Positions 21,175 through 28,914 of a DNA stretch of 64,000 bases are shown here, one piece after another. The DNA is from Mesorhizobium sp. WSM4306 (GTDB lineage: Bacteria > Pseudomonadota > Alphaproteobacteria > Rhizobiales > Rhizobiaceae): assembly GCF_007003975.1 (NCBI RefSeq), contig NZ_VFTC01000003.1, positions 186,001 to 250,000 of the forward strand. The letters run 5' to 3'. Within the stretch, counting starts at the first letter, position 1; each line of letters opens with the position of its first letter. Under the pieces are notes generated by a model. The model ran no database searches. It was not told where the DNA came from and worked only from the letters and a program-made list of their open reading frames with translations. The translations under genes and the position numbers were made by a program.

Positions 21175-22116
21175 TCATTCGGCAGCCAGCGGCAGGTCGA
21201 TGAAATGGTGGTCGGGCATCGCCATCAGGTCGGCCGAAAAGCGCGCAATATCGTCGGCCAGCGTATCGAAACCAGCCGACTTCTGGAACGTCCGCTCGTT
21301 CATGTAGAGCCCGCGATTGACCTCGATCTGCAGCGCATGCAGATGGCGCGCCGGTCGGCCGTAATGCTCGGTGATGAAGCCGCCCGCATAGGGTTTGTTG
21401 TGGGCGACGGTGTAGCCCATGCCGATCAGCAGCCCGATCGCCGTCTCGGTCAGCGCCGCGGTGGCGGAGATGCCGAAACGATCGCCGACGATGAAGTCCG
21501 GCCGCAGGCCGCTGTCGCCCACCCTGATGCTCGCGGGCATCGAATGGCAGTCGATCAGCACGGCATGGCCGAACCTGGCATGGGTTCTGGTCAAGAGCCG
21601 CTTCAGCGTCTCGTGATAGGGTTTGTAGACGGCCTCGATGCGCTGCACGGCCTCCGCCAGCGGCAGCCGGCCGGAATAGATGTCGAGCCCCTCGCCCACC
21701 AGCTTGGGCACGGTGCCGAGCCCGCCGGCGACGCGGGCAGAACGGATGTTGCAGAAGGACGGCACCGGCTCGGCGAACATGCGCGGGTCGAGTTCCCAGG
21801 GTTCGCGATTGACGTCGAGATAGGCGCGCGGAAAATTCGCCGCCAGCATCGGCGCGCCGAGCGCCACCGCGCCGCCGAACAACTCGTCGACATAGCAATC
21901 CTCGGAACGGCGGATGGCGTTGCGGTCGAGCCTGGCCATGGCCAGGAAGCGGTCGGGATAATAGCGGCCGCTATGCGGTGAGTTGAAGACGAAGGGAACG
22001 CGCTGCTCGGCGCCCGATCGGATTTCGAAGGGTGGAACGACCGAAAAATCCTCGGCTGCCGTCGTCAATTTGAACGAACCCGGAAACAGCAATGCATCAT
22101 GATGGGAAACTGCCAC
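21175..22116 (-). CDS. N-formylglutamate amidohydrolase family protein
   Basis: A 313-residue zinc-dependent hydrolase of the FGase family (PF05013). Conserved segments include VPFVFNSPHSGRYYPDRFL near the N-terminus (metal-binding His), the SEDCYVDELFG block, HAVLIDCHSMPAS near residue 195 (the DCHS signature) and HALQIEVNRGLYMNE in the C-terminal half. HutG of this family makes glutamate plus formate in histidine degradation, but other members hydrolyse different N-acyl amino acids. No hut genes are adjacent, so the substrate is open. It faces the cpdR gene divergently. A second, more distant paralogue is at 60091. Confidence 0.88.
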   Translation of the reverse strand: MAVSHHDALLFPGSFKLTTAAEDFSVVPPFEIRSGAEQRVPFVFNSPHSGRYYPDRFLAMARLDRNAIRRSEDCYVDELFGGAVALGAPMLAANFPRAYLDVNREPWELDPRMFAEPVPSFCNIRSARVAGGLGTVPKLVGEGLDIYSGRLPLAEAVQRIEAVYKPYHETLKRLLTRTHARFGHAVLIDCHSMPASIRVGDSGLRPDFIVGDRFGISATAALTETAIGLLIGMGYTVAHNKPYAGGFITEHYGRPARHLHALQIEVNRGLYMNERTFQKSAGFDTLADDIARFSADLMAMPDHHFIDLPLAAE

Positions 22117-22278
22117 CTCATCGGTCGCATGTCCAGCATTTCGGCATGTCAGGACCCCGTCAAATCAGGATTAATGCCGCCAGCGTTCACTTGATGTTTA
22201 CCGTCACCTCCTCATATACAGGATGGTTAACGGGTTTGCCGGACGGCAGGCTTGGGTGGGCGATTCGGACGGGATAAG

Positions 22279-22641
22279 ATGGCACGCATTCTGCTGGCGG
22301 AAGACGACGACGACATGCGCCGGTTCCTGGTCAAGGCACTGGAGCGGGCCGGCTACCATGTCAGCGATTTCGACAACGGCGCCAGCGCCTATGAGCGGCT
22401 GCGAGAAGAACCGTTCTCCCTGCTGCTGACCGACATCGTCATGCCGGAGATGGACGGCATCGAGCTTGCCCGCCGCGCCACCGAGATCGATCCCGACCTC
22501 AAGGTGATGTTCATCACCGGTTTCGCGGCTGTCGCGCTCAACCCCGATTCCAAGGCGCCGAAAGACGCCAAGGTGCTGTCGAAGCCCTTCCATCTGCGCG
22601 ATCTCGTCAACGAGGTCGAAAAAATGCTGCAGGCCGCCTGA
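22279..22641 (+). CDS. cpdR: Single-domain response regulator CpdR
   Basis: A stand-alone 120-residue receiver domain that, unphosphorylated, directs ClpXP to the cell pole to degrade CtrA and other cell-cycle proteins. The start at 22279 gives MARILLAEDDDDMRRFLVKALERAG, the CpdR N-terminus; GGGATAAG lies just upstream. The phospho-acceptor Asp is in LLLTDIVMPEMDG (about residue 52) and the conserved Lys in VLSKPFHLRDLV. It lacks any output domain. In rhizobia CpdR1 is needed for bacteroid development. It is transcribed away from the FGase gene and precedes tRNA-Val. Confidence 0.95.
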   Translation: MARILLAEDDDDMRRFLVKALERAGYHVSDFDNGASAYERLREEPFSLLLTDIVMPEMDGIELARRATEIDPDLKVMFITGFAAVALNPDSKAPKDAKVLSKPFHLRDLVNEVEKMLQAA

Positions 22642-22715
22642 AGCACTTCGGGCGAGATGCCGCCGCTCGCCTTGGCGGCGCGACAAAACGAGCCGTTCTT
22701 TCCCTTTTCCGGCTA

Positions 22716-22744
22716 TTGACGCGCTGGATCAAAAATGGTGTATG
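22716..22744 (+). promoter_or_regulatory. Promoter of tRNA-Val
   Basis: TTGACG at 22716-22721, a 17-base spacer and TGTATG at 22739-22744. Transcription would begin about seven bases before the mature tRNA 5' end. Confidence 0.55.
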
Positions 22745-22757
22745 CGCGGCTTCGGAT

Positions 22758-22832
22758 GGGCGTGTAGCTCAGCGGGAGAGCACTGCATTGACATTGCAGG
22801 GGTCACAGGTTCAATCCCTGTCACGCCCACCA
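22758..22832 (+). tRNA. tRNA-Val (anticodon GAC)
   Basis: Full cloverleaf: acceptor GGGCGTG (22758-22764) pairs with CACGCCC (22822-22828), D-arm AGCTCAGCGGGAGAGC, anticodon arm CTGCATTGACATTGCAG with GAC in the loop, T-arm CAGGTTCAATCCCTG, and an encoded CCA. GAC reads the valine codons GUC and GUU. Confidence 0.98.
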
Positions 22833-22937
22833 TCCAGACCAATCCGGCTTTTGATTTGTTCCGCACGCCATCATGCGTTGATCGGAACTCGATGACACTG
22901 TTCCTGGCGCAGCCACGGCGCAAGACGGATGGCGTCG

Positions 22938-23035
22938 CTAGAGCAATTCCAGGAAAGTGTGAGCGGTTTCCGTCCGGAATTGCGTCAAAACAAGGAGATA
23001 GAGTGTTTCGCCGTTTAAACGGTGAAACGCTCTAG
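22938..23035. repeat. Palindromic intergenic repeat element, 98 bp
   Basis: Bounded by CTAGAGC and its complement GCTCTAG. Inside are two further inverted pairs: CAATTCC/GGAATTG (from 22945 to 22982) and GTTTCGCCGTTT/AAACGGTGAAAC. This structure is typical of small mobile palindromic elements scattered in Mesorhizobium chromosomes. It abuts the 3' end of the sulfotransferase gene, overlapping its stop region. Confidence 0.75.
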
Positions 23036-23784
23036 TCGCGGAACCATTTCCTCCAGAATATCCATTTGGACCTTCTGCGTTTGCGAAGCCGCACGATCGG
23101 CCTGTCGAAATCATCCGGGTTGCCGGACTCGGCAAGAAACCGCCGCCGCCATTCGTCGCTTTCCTCGTTTCGCTGCGGCCCGAGATTCACCTTGCCCTCG
23201 CGAGGCACGAGAGCATCCAACCCCGCCAGCAGGCCGATGCGCTGGCTGATGCTATCGAAATCGTCAAGCGTGTCTTCGTAGAAAAGGCGGAGCGGTTCGA
23301 TCCCGGTCCTGGCAAAAAACGAATTCCAGCGACCGGTGCCGGTGGCAATCTGGGCGAGGGCGAAGTCGATGCCATATGCCGAGTACTCGGCTTTCTTCAC
23401 GGCAGCAGTCTTGCTGGTCCAGGCGCCGTCCTGCCATGCTTTCGCCCAGGAAATTGCCTGGCCCAGCCGATCGCGTCTTTCAAGGTATATCCACACCGGC
23501 TCAGGAAACCACTCGGTAAGCCTGATATCCCTGCTTAGCTCATAGAAATGGGACGGAAACAGTTTGGTTGCGGCCACTCCGTTCGGCGTAGCGCTGGCGG
23601 CAATACGGGCGCAACGCTCGACGGTCGGGGTCTTCTCTTCCCGGTTGAAGTACTCTTCCGGATTTCCCAGCACGCCCGTGCTGCGCATCTTTTCGCAAAG
23701 AAGCGTGCTGCCGGATCGCTGCAAGGTCGCGATAATGAGCGTCTTGCCAGGAGGTTTCCAACTTGTGGGCGGGCTGATCGGCAT
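23032..23784 (-). CDS. Stf0-type sulfotransferase
   Basis: Transfers sulfate from PAPS to a carbohydrate hydroxyl; Stf0 itself (mycobacteria) makes trehalose 2-sulfate. The start at 23784 (MPISPPTSWKPP) gives 250 residues, the family length; the frame extends far upstream but overlaps the lipoprotein gene. The PAPS 5'-phosphosulfate loop is TLQRSGSTLLCEKM near residue 20, and the acceptor-loop Glu lies in NPEEYF. WIYLERRDRLGQAISWAKAWQ near residue 120 contains the 3'-phosphate-binding Arg/Ser. The C-terminal tail is very basic (RLRKRRRSKW). Adjacent glycan genes suggest the acceptor is a surface polysaccharide or glycolipid. Confidence 0.88.
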   Translation of the reverse strand: MPISPPTSWKPPGKTLIIATLQRSGSTLLCEKMRSTGVLGNPEEYFNREEKTPTVERCARIAASATPNGVAATKLFPSHFYELSRDIRLTEWFPEPVWIYLERRDRLGQAISWAKAWQDGAWTSKTAAVKKAEYSAYGIDFALAQIATGTGRWNSFFARTGIEPLRLFYEDTLDDFDSISQRIGLLAGLDALVPREGKVNLGPQRNEESDEWRRRFLAESGNPDDFDRPIVRLRKRRRSKWIFWRKWFRD

Positions 23785-23841
23785 GTCTGTCAAATACCAA
23801 GGGGACCACAGCCGAGTCCACCTTGCCAATTCAAGGAATGC

Positions 23842-23869
23842 AAAACCGCCCCGGCGCGAGCCGGGACGG
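23842..23869 (-). terminator. Terminator after the Cys-rich lipoprotein gene
   Basis: Stem 23846-23855 with 23860-23869 (one mismatch), GCGA-type loop, followed on the minus strand by TTTT (23842-23845). It lies 19 bases beyond the lipoprotein stop and before the sulfotransferase start. Confidence 0.7.
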
Positions 23870-23887
23870 CGCGGTCTCTCGGCCGGA

Positions 23888-24094
23888 TCATTGCGGCCGC
23901 GGATCGGGCCTGTCGGGCTTGTCATGAGGGGTGTTGCTGCCTTCACGGCATGGGGTGCCGATGCCGCAGCATTTGCCGTTATAGGTGACACCAGGCTTGG
24001 TCTTCTCGCATTCCCTCGGCGGTGCCGTCTGACACCCGGCCAGCACCGAAACGGCGATGGCGGCGAGAAAGACGTTTCTTGAAGTGATAAACAT
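23888..24094 (-). CDS. Small Cys-rich lipoprotein, 68 aa
   Basis: Start at 24094 (MFITSRNVFLAAIAV) with AAGGAG nine bases upstream. The signal peptide ends in a lipobox, VLAGC near residue 20, so the mature protein is a lipid-anchored peptide of about 48 residues. That peptide has four further Cys (ECEKTK, KCCGIGTPC), suggesting disulfides or metal binding, and a Pro/Asp-rich tail (HDKPDRPDPRPQ). No family recognised. A terminator follows it, so it is probably its own transcription unit next to the sulfotransferase. Confidence 0.75.
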   Translation of the reverse strand: MFITSRNVFLAAIAVSVLAGCQTAPPRECEKTKPGVTYNGKCCGIGTPCREGSNTPHDKPDRPDPRPQ

Positions 24095-24249
24095 GGACGT
24101 TCTCCTTGATGGACCGCGTTTGCTACACAGCGCTTGGTCGCATGCGGCAACGAAATGGTTCACGAGCAAAAACTGAAATTGCCGGCAAAGCCTTCCAGGC
24201 ACTTGGCGGGCCAGGCGCGCAAAATTTTCAGTCGTGACGATCGGGCGCG

Positions 24250-26403
24250 ATGGCTTTAAGGCTGGGGAGAGACGCGATGTTCGGGGGGAACAATGCGAAT
24301 GACGACATCAGGATGGTCGATGATCTCCGACCATTGGCGCACTCGCTCCGGCGGGTGGCCATGACGTCAACTCCGGCGGAGCGGAAGGCCACCTGGCGAC
24401 GCATCTACCTCGAACTCAAGCGGGCGAGGAAATATCTCCAATCGCCAGACGCGAGCCTTGGCGGCGTGCTGCTTGCGGCAAAGCGAACGCTCGAACACAG
24501 GCGCGATGTCAGGCTTCGCATCAGGGCGGCGCGTGACGCATACCCTGCCTTGCCGATTGCGGCGGCGAAGGACAGCTTCATGCTCGTCCGCATCATCGGC
24601 AACGATCTCGAGCCGCGGCACCGCAAAGGCCAGTCCTTCGACAATGCCAGCTTCATCCTGGACAATGAGCCTGCCTTTCCCGACTGCGACAAGTTCTGGA
24701 TCGTCAATCGGATAGCCGATCCGGATGAGGAGGCCCGCATCATCGGGCTGCTGGAGGGGCGCGGCCAGAGCTTTGTGCGCATCCCTTTCGATCTCGAGGC
24801 CTACGGCAAGATTGCGTGGGACATTGACGGGCTGGCGGCAAAAGAGCTCCGGCTTTCCGGCAAAAGCAGCCAATCGGCTGAGCTCACAGCGCGCTACGAA
24901 ACGCTCATCAGGCGCAGCAAAAACCGTTATCTGATGAACAACAACGGCGCCCGCAACAAGGCGCTCGAGATCGCGCGCACACGGGCGAAGTGGCTGATGC
25001 CGTGGGATGGAAACTGCTATCTGACCGAGCAGGCATTCCGGCAGATACGCGGGGCAATCGAGGCGAGGCCGTATTTACCCTATGTCATCGTGCCGATGGC
25101 GCGCATTGTCGAAAACTCGGGCCTGCTCGACGAGAATTTCGAGCCGCCGGCCAGGGAAGAGCCCCAAATCATCTTTCGCACCGACACGACCGAGCTGTTC
25201 GACGAAAACTATGCCTATGGCCGCCGGCCCAAGGTCGAAATGCTGTGGCGGCTCGGCGTTCCCGGACCATGGGACCGTTTCCGCGACGACCCGTGGGATT
25301 TCCCACGTCCGTCGCTGGCCCCCGACGCCGGGCTTTTCCAGAATGCCGGCTGGGTGGCGCGCCTGGATTCCGGGCGCGCGCATCTGGAAATCGGCAGGGT
25401 CGGTTTCGTAGCCCGCTGGAGCAGCCGCGACGAAGCGATCGTCGACATGATCGACCGCTGCGATGCCCTGGCGACCGCCGCCAGGCTCGACCCGTCGCGC
25501 CTGGTTTTTTACGACGACGCTGTTCTTGCAGCAGTATCCCAAGACAATGACGTCGAGGTTCGCCGCCATCTCGAAACTGCCGCCGAGCAGGCGCTCGCCC
25601 GCGCTCCTGCCGCCGATCTCCATCGAGCAGGCGATCCTGCCCGCCTGCGCCATGTCCTGCACGACGCCACCGTGCTGGCGCTGGCGGCGGCCGTGCTCGG
25701 TGAGCAGCGCTTTGCCGCCCATGCCGCGCAATGGATCCGCACATGCTTCATCGACCCTGACACAAGGATGAACCCGTCTCGCGCAAAGCAAGGTGTCTTC
25801 GAGCTCGGTGATCTCCACTTCTTCCTCGACGCCGTCCGCCTCGTCGAACGGGCTGGGATGCTGACCGGGCGGGAACGGGAGGACTTCCGGACCTGGCTTG
25901 GCACCTACGGCAAATGGCTGGCCACGACACCGGCGACAGAGTTTGGAAAGCACGGTGTCCTCAGCGATCTTCAGCGTACGTCGATCGCAATGTTTCTGAA
26001 CGACGACGCAACGCTGGCCAGGGTCCGCCTCTACGCCCGCGAAAGGCTGGGAGACGAGATCGCACCCGACGGCTCGCTTTTGAACGAAACGTCCAACCTA
26101 CGCGACGCCATGCTCGCCTTGCAGGGCTGGACAGCCCTGGCGCGGGTCTTGTCCGCGGTCGGCGACGATTTGTGGCGGCACCAGGCCGCCGAGGGACAGG
26201 GTCTGGTCACGGCGCTGCGCCGGTTTGCAGCCGATATCGGCAGGCAAGATATTGAGACCATCGATCGGGATCTGGCTCGGCCACTGCTGTTGGATCTCGC
26301 ATGCCACGACCCCGCGACGCCAGCGCTTGATGTCAGCCCCGGGAGATCGCTTTTCCATCCCGACCGGGGCATCGCGCCGTTCTGGGTCTGGCGAAGGCAG
26401 TGA
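24250..26403 (+). CDS. Fusion of a GT-A glycosyltransferase-like domain and an alginate-lyase-like domain
   Basis: A 717-residue cytoplasmic-looking protein (no signal peptide). Residues about 108-350 look like a GT-A nucleotide-sugar transferase: FMLVRIIGNDLEPRH opens the fold, NNNGARNKALEIARTRAKWLMP matches the GT2 NxGxARN block and PWDGNCYLT replaces the DxD. Residues about 465-670 resemble the alginate lyase (alpha/alpha)6 family: FIDPDTRMNPSRA matches its substrate-cleft block, and EFGKHGVLSDLQRTSIAMF occupies the place of its NNHGTWYDVQ catalytic motif, keeping His but not Asn or Tyr. Start 24250 is the longest; ATG 24277 has a better ribosome site. Neighbours indicate a surface-glycan role; activities are inferred. 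Confidence 0.7.
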   Translation: MALRLGRDAMFGGNNANDDIRMVDDLRPLAHSLRRVAMTSTPAERKATWRRIYLELKRARKYLQSPDASLGGVLLAAKRTLEHRRDVRLRIRAARDAYPALPIAAAKDSFMLVRIIGNDLEPRHRKGQSFDNASFILDNEPAFPDCDKFWIVNRIADPDEEARIIGLLEGRGQSFVRIPFDLEAYGKIAWDIDGLAAKELRLSGKSSQSAELTARYETLIRRSKNRYLMNNNGARNKALEIARTRAKWLMPWDGNCYLTEQAFRQIRGAIEARPYLPYVIVPMARIVENSGLLDENFEPPAREEPQIIFRTDTTELFDENYAYGRRPKVEMLWRLGVPGPWDRFRDDPWDFPRPSLAPDAGLFQNAGWVARLDSGRAHLEIGRVGFVARWSSRDEAIVDMIDRCDALATAARLDPSRLVFYDDAVLAAVSQDNDVEVRRHLETAAEQALARAPAADLHRAGDPARLRHVLHDATVLALAAAVLGEQRFAAHAAQWIRTCFIDPDTRMNPSRAKQGVFELGDLHFFLDAVRLVERAGMLTGREREDFRTWLGTYGKWLATTPATEFGKHGVLSDLQRTSIAMFLNDDATLARVRLYARERLGDEIAPDGSLLNETSNLRDAMLALQGWTALARVLSAVGDDLWRHQAAEGQGLVTALRRFAADIGRQDIETIDRDLARPLLLDLACHDPATPALDVSPGRSLFHPDRGIAPFWVWRRQ

Positions 26404-26468
26404 CTAATGCATGTCGCCCAGAAGTGTGCTGCGGTTCTGGGACAACGACATGCATCAAAACAAAGACT

Positions 26469-26510
26469 TAAAGCGCGTCGCTTGAATCCGTTTCAGCGCG
26501 ACGCGCTTTA
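26469..26510. repeat. Long hairpin repeat, terminator-like
   Basis: TAAAGCGCGTCGC (26469-26481) pairs perfectly with 26498-26510, and an inner TGAA/TTCA pair extends the stem. The stop codon of the fucosyltransferase-like gene lies inside the right arm. It sits between two convergent genes and probably ends transcription from one or both. The same kind of hairpin is common between rhizobial genes. Confidence 0.65.
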
Positions 26511-27959
26511 GATCCTGATCCCGGCTTTCCAGAGCCGCAGCCGCGCTTTCAACAGCGGGCTGGATTCACGCGTCGCGATCGGCCGGATGTAACGCCTGAT
26601 CGCCCTGAACAATGCATTGGCCGGTTCGGCAGCCTGCGATCTGGCGATCATCTCAAGCGCCGATTTCAGTTCGCCAAACCCGTCATGTAGAATATGGGCC
26701 GAACATGCCATGGCATAGGGATGACCGGCCTTCGCCGCGGCAAAATAGAACGCGAAATCCTTGCCCATGGCGTGGCCGTGCACTGTCTTGCGCGACAGAG
26801 CCAAAAGCATTGGCAGCGGCACCTTGGGACGCGCCTCGAACTGCGCCGTCATGCGCGACTTCAAAATGGCTTCCCCGGCTGCGTAGTCCTTCTCGCGAAA
26901 ATAAGCCGCCGCGATCTTGAGGGGATAGGCGTCGCTTTCAGGGTCGAGCGCGTAGGCCTTGCCGAGAATGTCCCTTGCCCTGGCCGGGCTGATGTCGTCC
27001 TCAATGTTCAGGAACGCCGAGAGATAGCCGAACGCCGCTTCGAATGGATGATAGTCGGACTGATGCTGCTCCAGCTCTTCGAGCATGAGTTGCGCCGCCA
27101 GGGGCGGGCTGAACAGCGCCGTGGTCCTGGTGCGTGGAACGCCGCTCATCACCGACGACACGGATGCGAACACGCTGCTGCCGGCGTAAATCCGCTGACA
27201 ACGCGCCAAAAGGCCCATCTCGAAAAATGCCCTCAGCGTCTCATCCTCGAATTCGTTGGCGCCGAAATCGTCGGTCAGCAACGCGCCGGTTTGCGACCTC
27301 AGATAGTCGAGCGTCGCACGGTCCTGTCCGACCAGCAGCGTCGCAATGCCCTTTGATGCCAGGTCCGACACGATGGCCCTGGCCAGCGTCGAGGGGATAA
27401 CCTTGCCGTTAAAGTTCAGCATCGAACGGTATTTGCCGCGAACGATGTCGCCGCTGCGAAGATGCAGGCCCGCCATCTGCCCTGGAAATCGGCGGGATTC
27501 GGCGGTGCGCAGCGCATGGTTCACCGGCTCGGCAAAGCCGAGAGTCCTGATCGTTTCGGATGTCGCGATCAGCTTTCCCTTGTCGCGAAAAGACTCCAGA
27601 ACGTTGAAATCGTTACAGAGCCAGCCGCGAAAAAAGCTTCGGCGGGCTGACGCATTCAGGCTTGCGCGGGTGAATTTCCCTTTCTTGAGAACCTCGAGAT
27701 CCGTCTCTCTGATCTTTTCGCCCAGCCAGTGTTTCTCGATGAATTCGGGATTGAATATTTTGTCGACCGTATCGACAATGTGAAACGTCTTGTCCGAGAC
27801 GGCTCTCTTCCAGGTGAATCCGAAGCGGTGGCCTGTCGCATCGGCAAGCGCCTTTGCATTGACCATGGCCAGAAGCCGGCCGCCCAGCCCGTCATCCCTG
27901 GTCGCGGCAATCAACTTTGCGTGCTGAGGATTGGGATCAGGCCGCGCCGAGGCGGACAT
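26508..27959 (-). CDS. Fucosyltransferase-like protein with helical-repeat tail
   Basis: 483 residues from ATG 27959 (MSASARPDPNPQ; AGAAGGG upstream); starts at 27974 or 27992 would also overlap fcl. The N-terminal KLIAATRDDGLGGRLLAMVNAKALA resembles the GDP-fucose transferase opening (compare NodZ/GT11/GT23), and AGLHLRSGDIVRGKY near residue 165 is the HxRxGD motif that binds GDP-fucose. QRIYAGSSVFASVSS near residue 260 matches the third conserved region of these enzymes. Residues about 310-450 look like TPR/Sel1 helical repeats (ARDILGKAYALDPES, GHPYAMACSAHILHDGFGE). It is the last gene of an operon with gmd and fcl, which make its presumed donor. Acceptor unknown. Confidence 0.75.
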   Translation of the reverse strand: MSASARPDPNPQHAKLIAATRDDGLGGRLLAMVNAKALADATGHRFGFTWKRAVSDKTFHIVDTVDKIFNPEFIEKHWLGEKIRETDLEVLKKGKFTRASLNASARRSFFRGWLCNDFNVLESFRDKGKLIATSETIRTLGFAEPVNHALRTAESRRFPGQMAGLHLRSGDIVRGKYRSMLNFNGKVIPSTLARAIVSDLASKGIATLLVGQDRATLDYLRSQTGALLTDDFGANEFEDETLRAFFEMGLLARCQRIYAGSSVFASVSSVMSGVPRTRTTALFSPPLAAQLMLEELEQHQSDYHPFEAAFGYLSAFLNIEDDISPARARDILGKAYALDPESDAYPLKIAAAYFREKDYAAGEAILKSRMTAQFEARPKVPLPMLLALSRKTVHGHAMGKDFAFYFAAAKAGHPYAMACSAHILHDGFGELKSALEMIARSQAAEPANALFRAIRRYIRPIATRESSPLLKARLRLWKAGIRI

Positions 27960-28905
27960 CGCCCTTCTCAACATGGCTGAGAAACCACGCATATGTCTGT
28001 TCCAATCCACTGCGAAGCGCGTAGCGCGGGCGCCATCCCGTTGCAAACAGCCGCGACACATCCATCAGCTTGCGCGGCGTGCCATCCGGCTTGGTCGTAT
28101 CGAAGGCGATCGTAGCCTCGACGCCGGCGACGGAGGCGACGGTTTGGGCGAGCTCGGCAATGGTGACATCCTCCCCCGAACCGACATTGACGTGGCTGTC
28201 GCCGGCATAATTCTTCAACAGCCAGACCAGAGCATCGGCCGCGTCGTCGACATGCAGGAATTCGCGCCGCGGCGTGCCCGACCCCCACACCTCGAGGCCG
28301 GTGCCCCCGCTCAGTGCGAGCGCATGCGCTTTTCGCATCAGCGCCGGCACCACATGGCTACTCTGCAGATCGAAATTGTCGCCAGGACCGTAAAGGTTGG
28401 TCGGCATCGCCGAGATGTAGTCGACCCCGTATTGGCGCTGATAGGCTTGGCAGAGTTTCAGCCCGGCGATCTTGGCGATCGCATACCATTCGTTGGTGGG
28501 CTCGAGCGGGCCGGTCAGCAAGGCGTCTTCGGGTATCGGCTGCGGCGCCAGCCTCGGATAAATACAGGACGAGCCGAGAAAGAGCAGTTTGCCGACCTCG
28601 CTGCGAAAAGCGCTGTCGATGACATTGCTCTGCACGACAAGATTTTCATGCAGGAAATCGACCGGGAACCTGTCATTGGCCAGGATGCCGCCGACCTTGG
28701 CGGCCGCCATCACCACCGCGTCCGGCCGGTGCTCGGCCATCCAGCGCCGCACGCCGGCCTGGTCGAGCAGGTCGAGCCTGTCGCGGGATACGGTGAGCAC
28801 CTCGCAATCCTCGCTCGCCAGCCGTCGCACGACGGCCGAACCGACCATGCCGCGATGCCCGGCGACGAAGACACGCTTGCCTTTCAGCTCAAATGTCACG
28901 TCCAT
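27937..28905 (-). CDS. fcl: GDP-L-fucose synthase
   Basis: Epimerase-reductase converting GDP-4-keto-6-deoxy-mannose to GDP-L-fucose with NADPH. The 322-residue protein starts with the Rossmann motif VFVAGHRGMVGSAVVRRL. The SDR Tyr and Lys lie in NEWYAIAKIAGLKLCQAY (YxxxK) near residue 140, with the catalytic Ser region FLGSSCIYPRLAPQPI before it and PTNLYGPGDNFD after it. It lies nine bases after gmd, and the fucosyltransferase-like gene starts inside its 3' end, so the three are a tight operon. Also known as wcaG or nolK. Confidence 0.96.
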   Translation of the reverse strand: MDVTFELKGKRVFVAGHRGMVGSAVVRRLASEDCEVLTVSRDRLDLLDQAGVRRWMAEHRPDAVVMAAAKVGGILANDRFPVDFLHENLVVQSNVIDSAFRSEVGKLLFLGSSCIYPRLAPQPIPEDALLTGPLEPTNEWYAIAKIAGLKLCQAYQRQYGVDYISAMPTNLYGPGDNFDLQSSHVVPALMRKAHALALSGGTGLEVWGSGTPRREFLHVDDAADALVWLLKNYAGDSHVNVGSGEDVTIAELAQTVASVAGVEATIAFDTTKPDGTPRKLMDVSRLFATGWRPRYALRSGLEQTYAWFLSHVEKGDVRLGAA

Positions 28906-28914
28906 CGGCCTGCC

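Noticed and set aside
26508..27959. Assignment of the fucosyltransferase-like gene as nodZ
   Set aside because: It shares the GDP-fucose-binding motif, but has a long helical-repeat tail and no nod neighbours; only a family-level call is supported.
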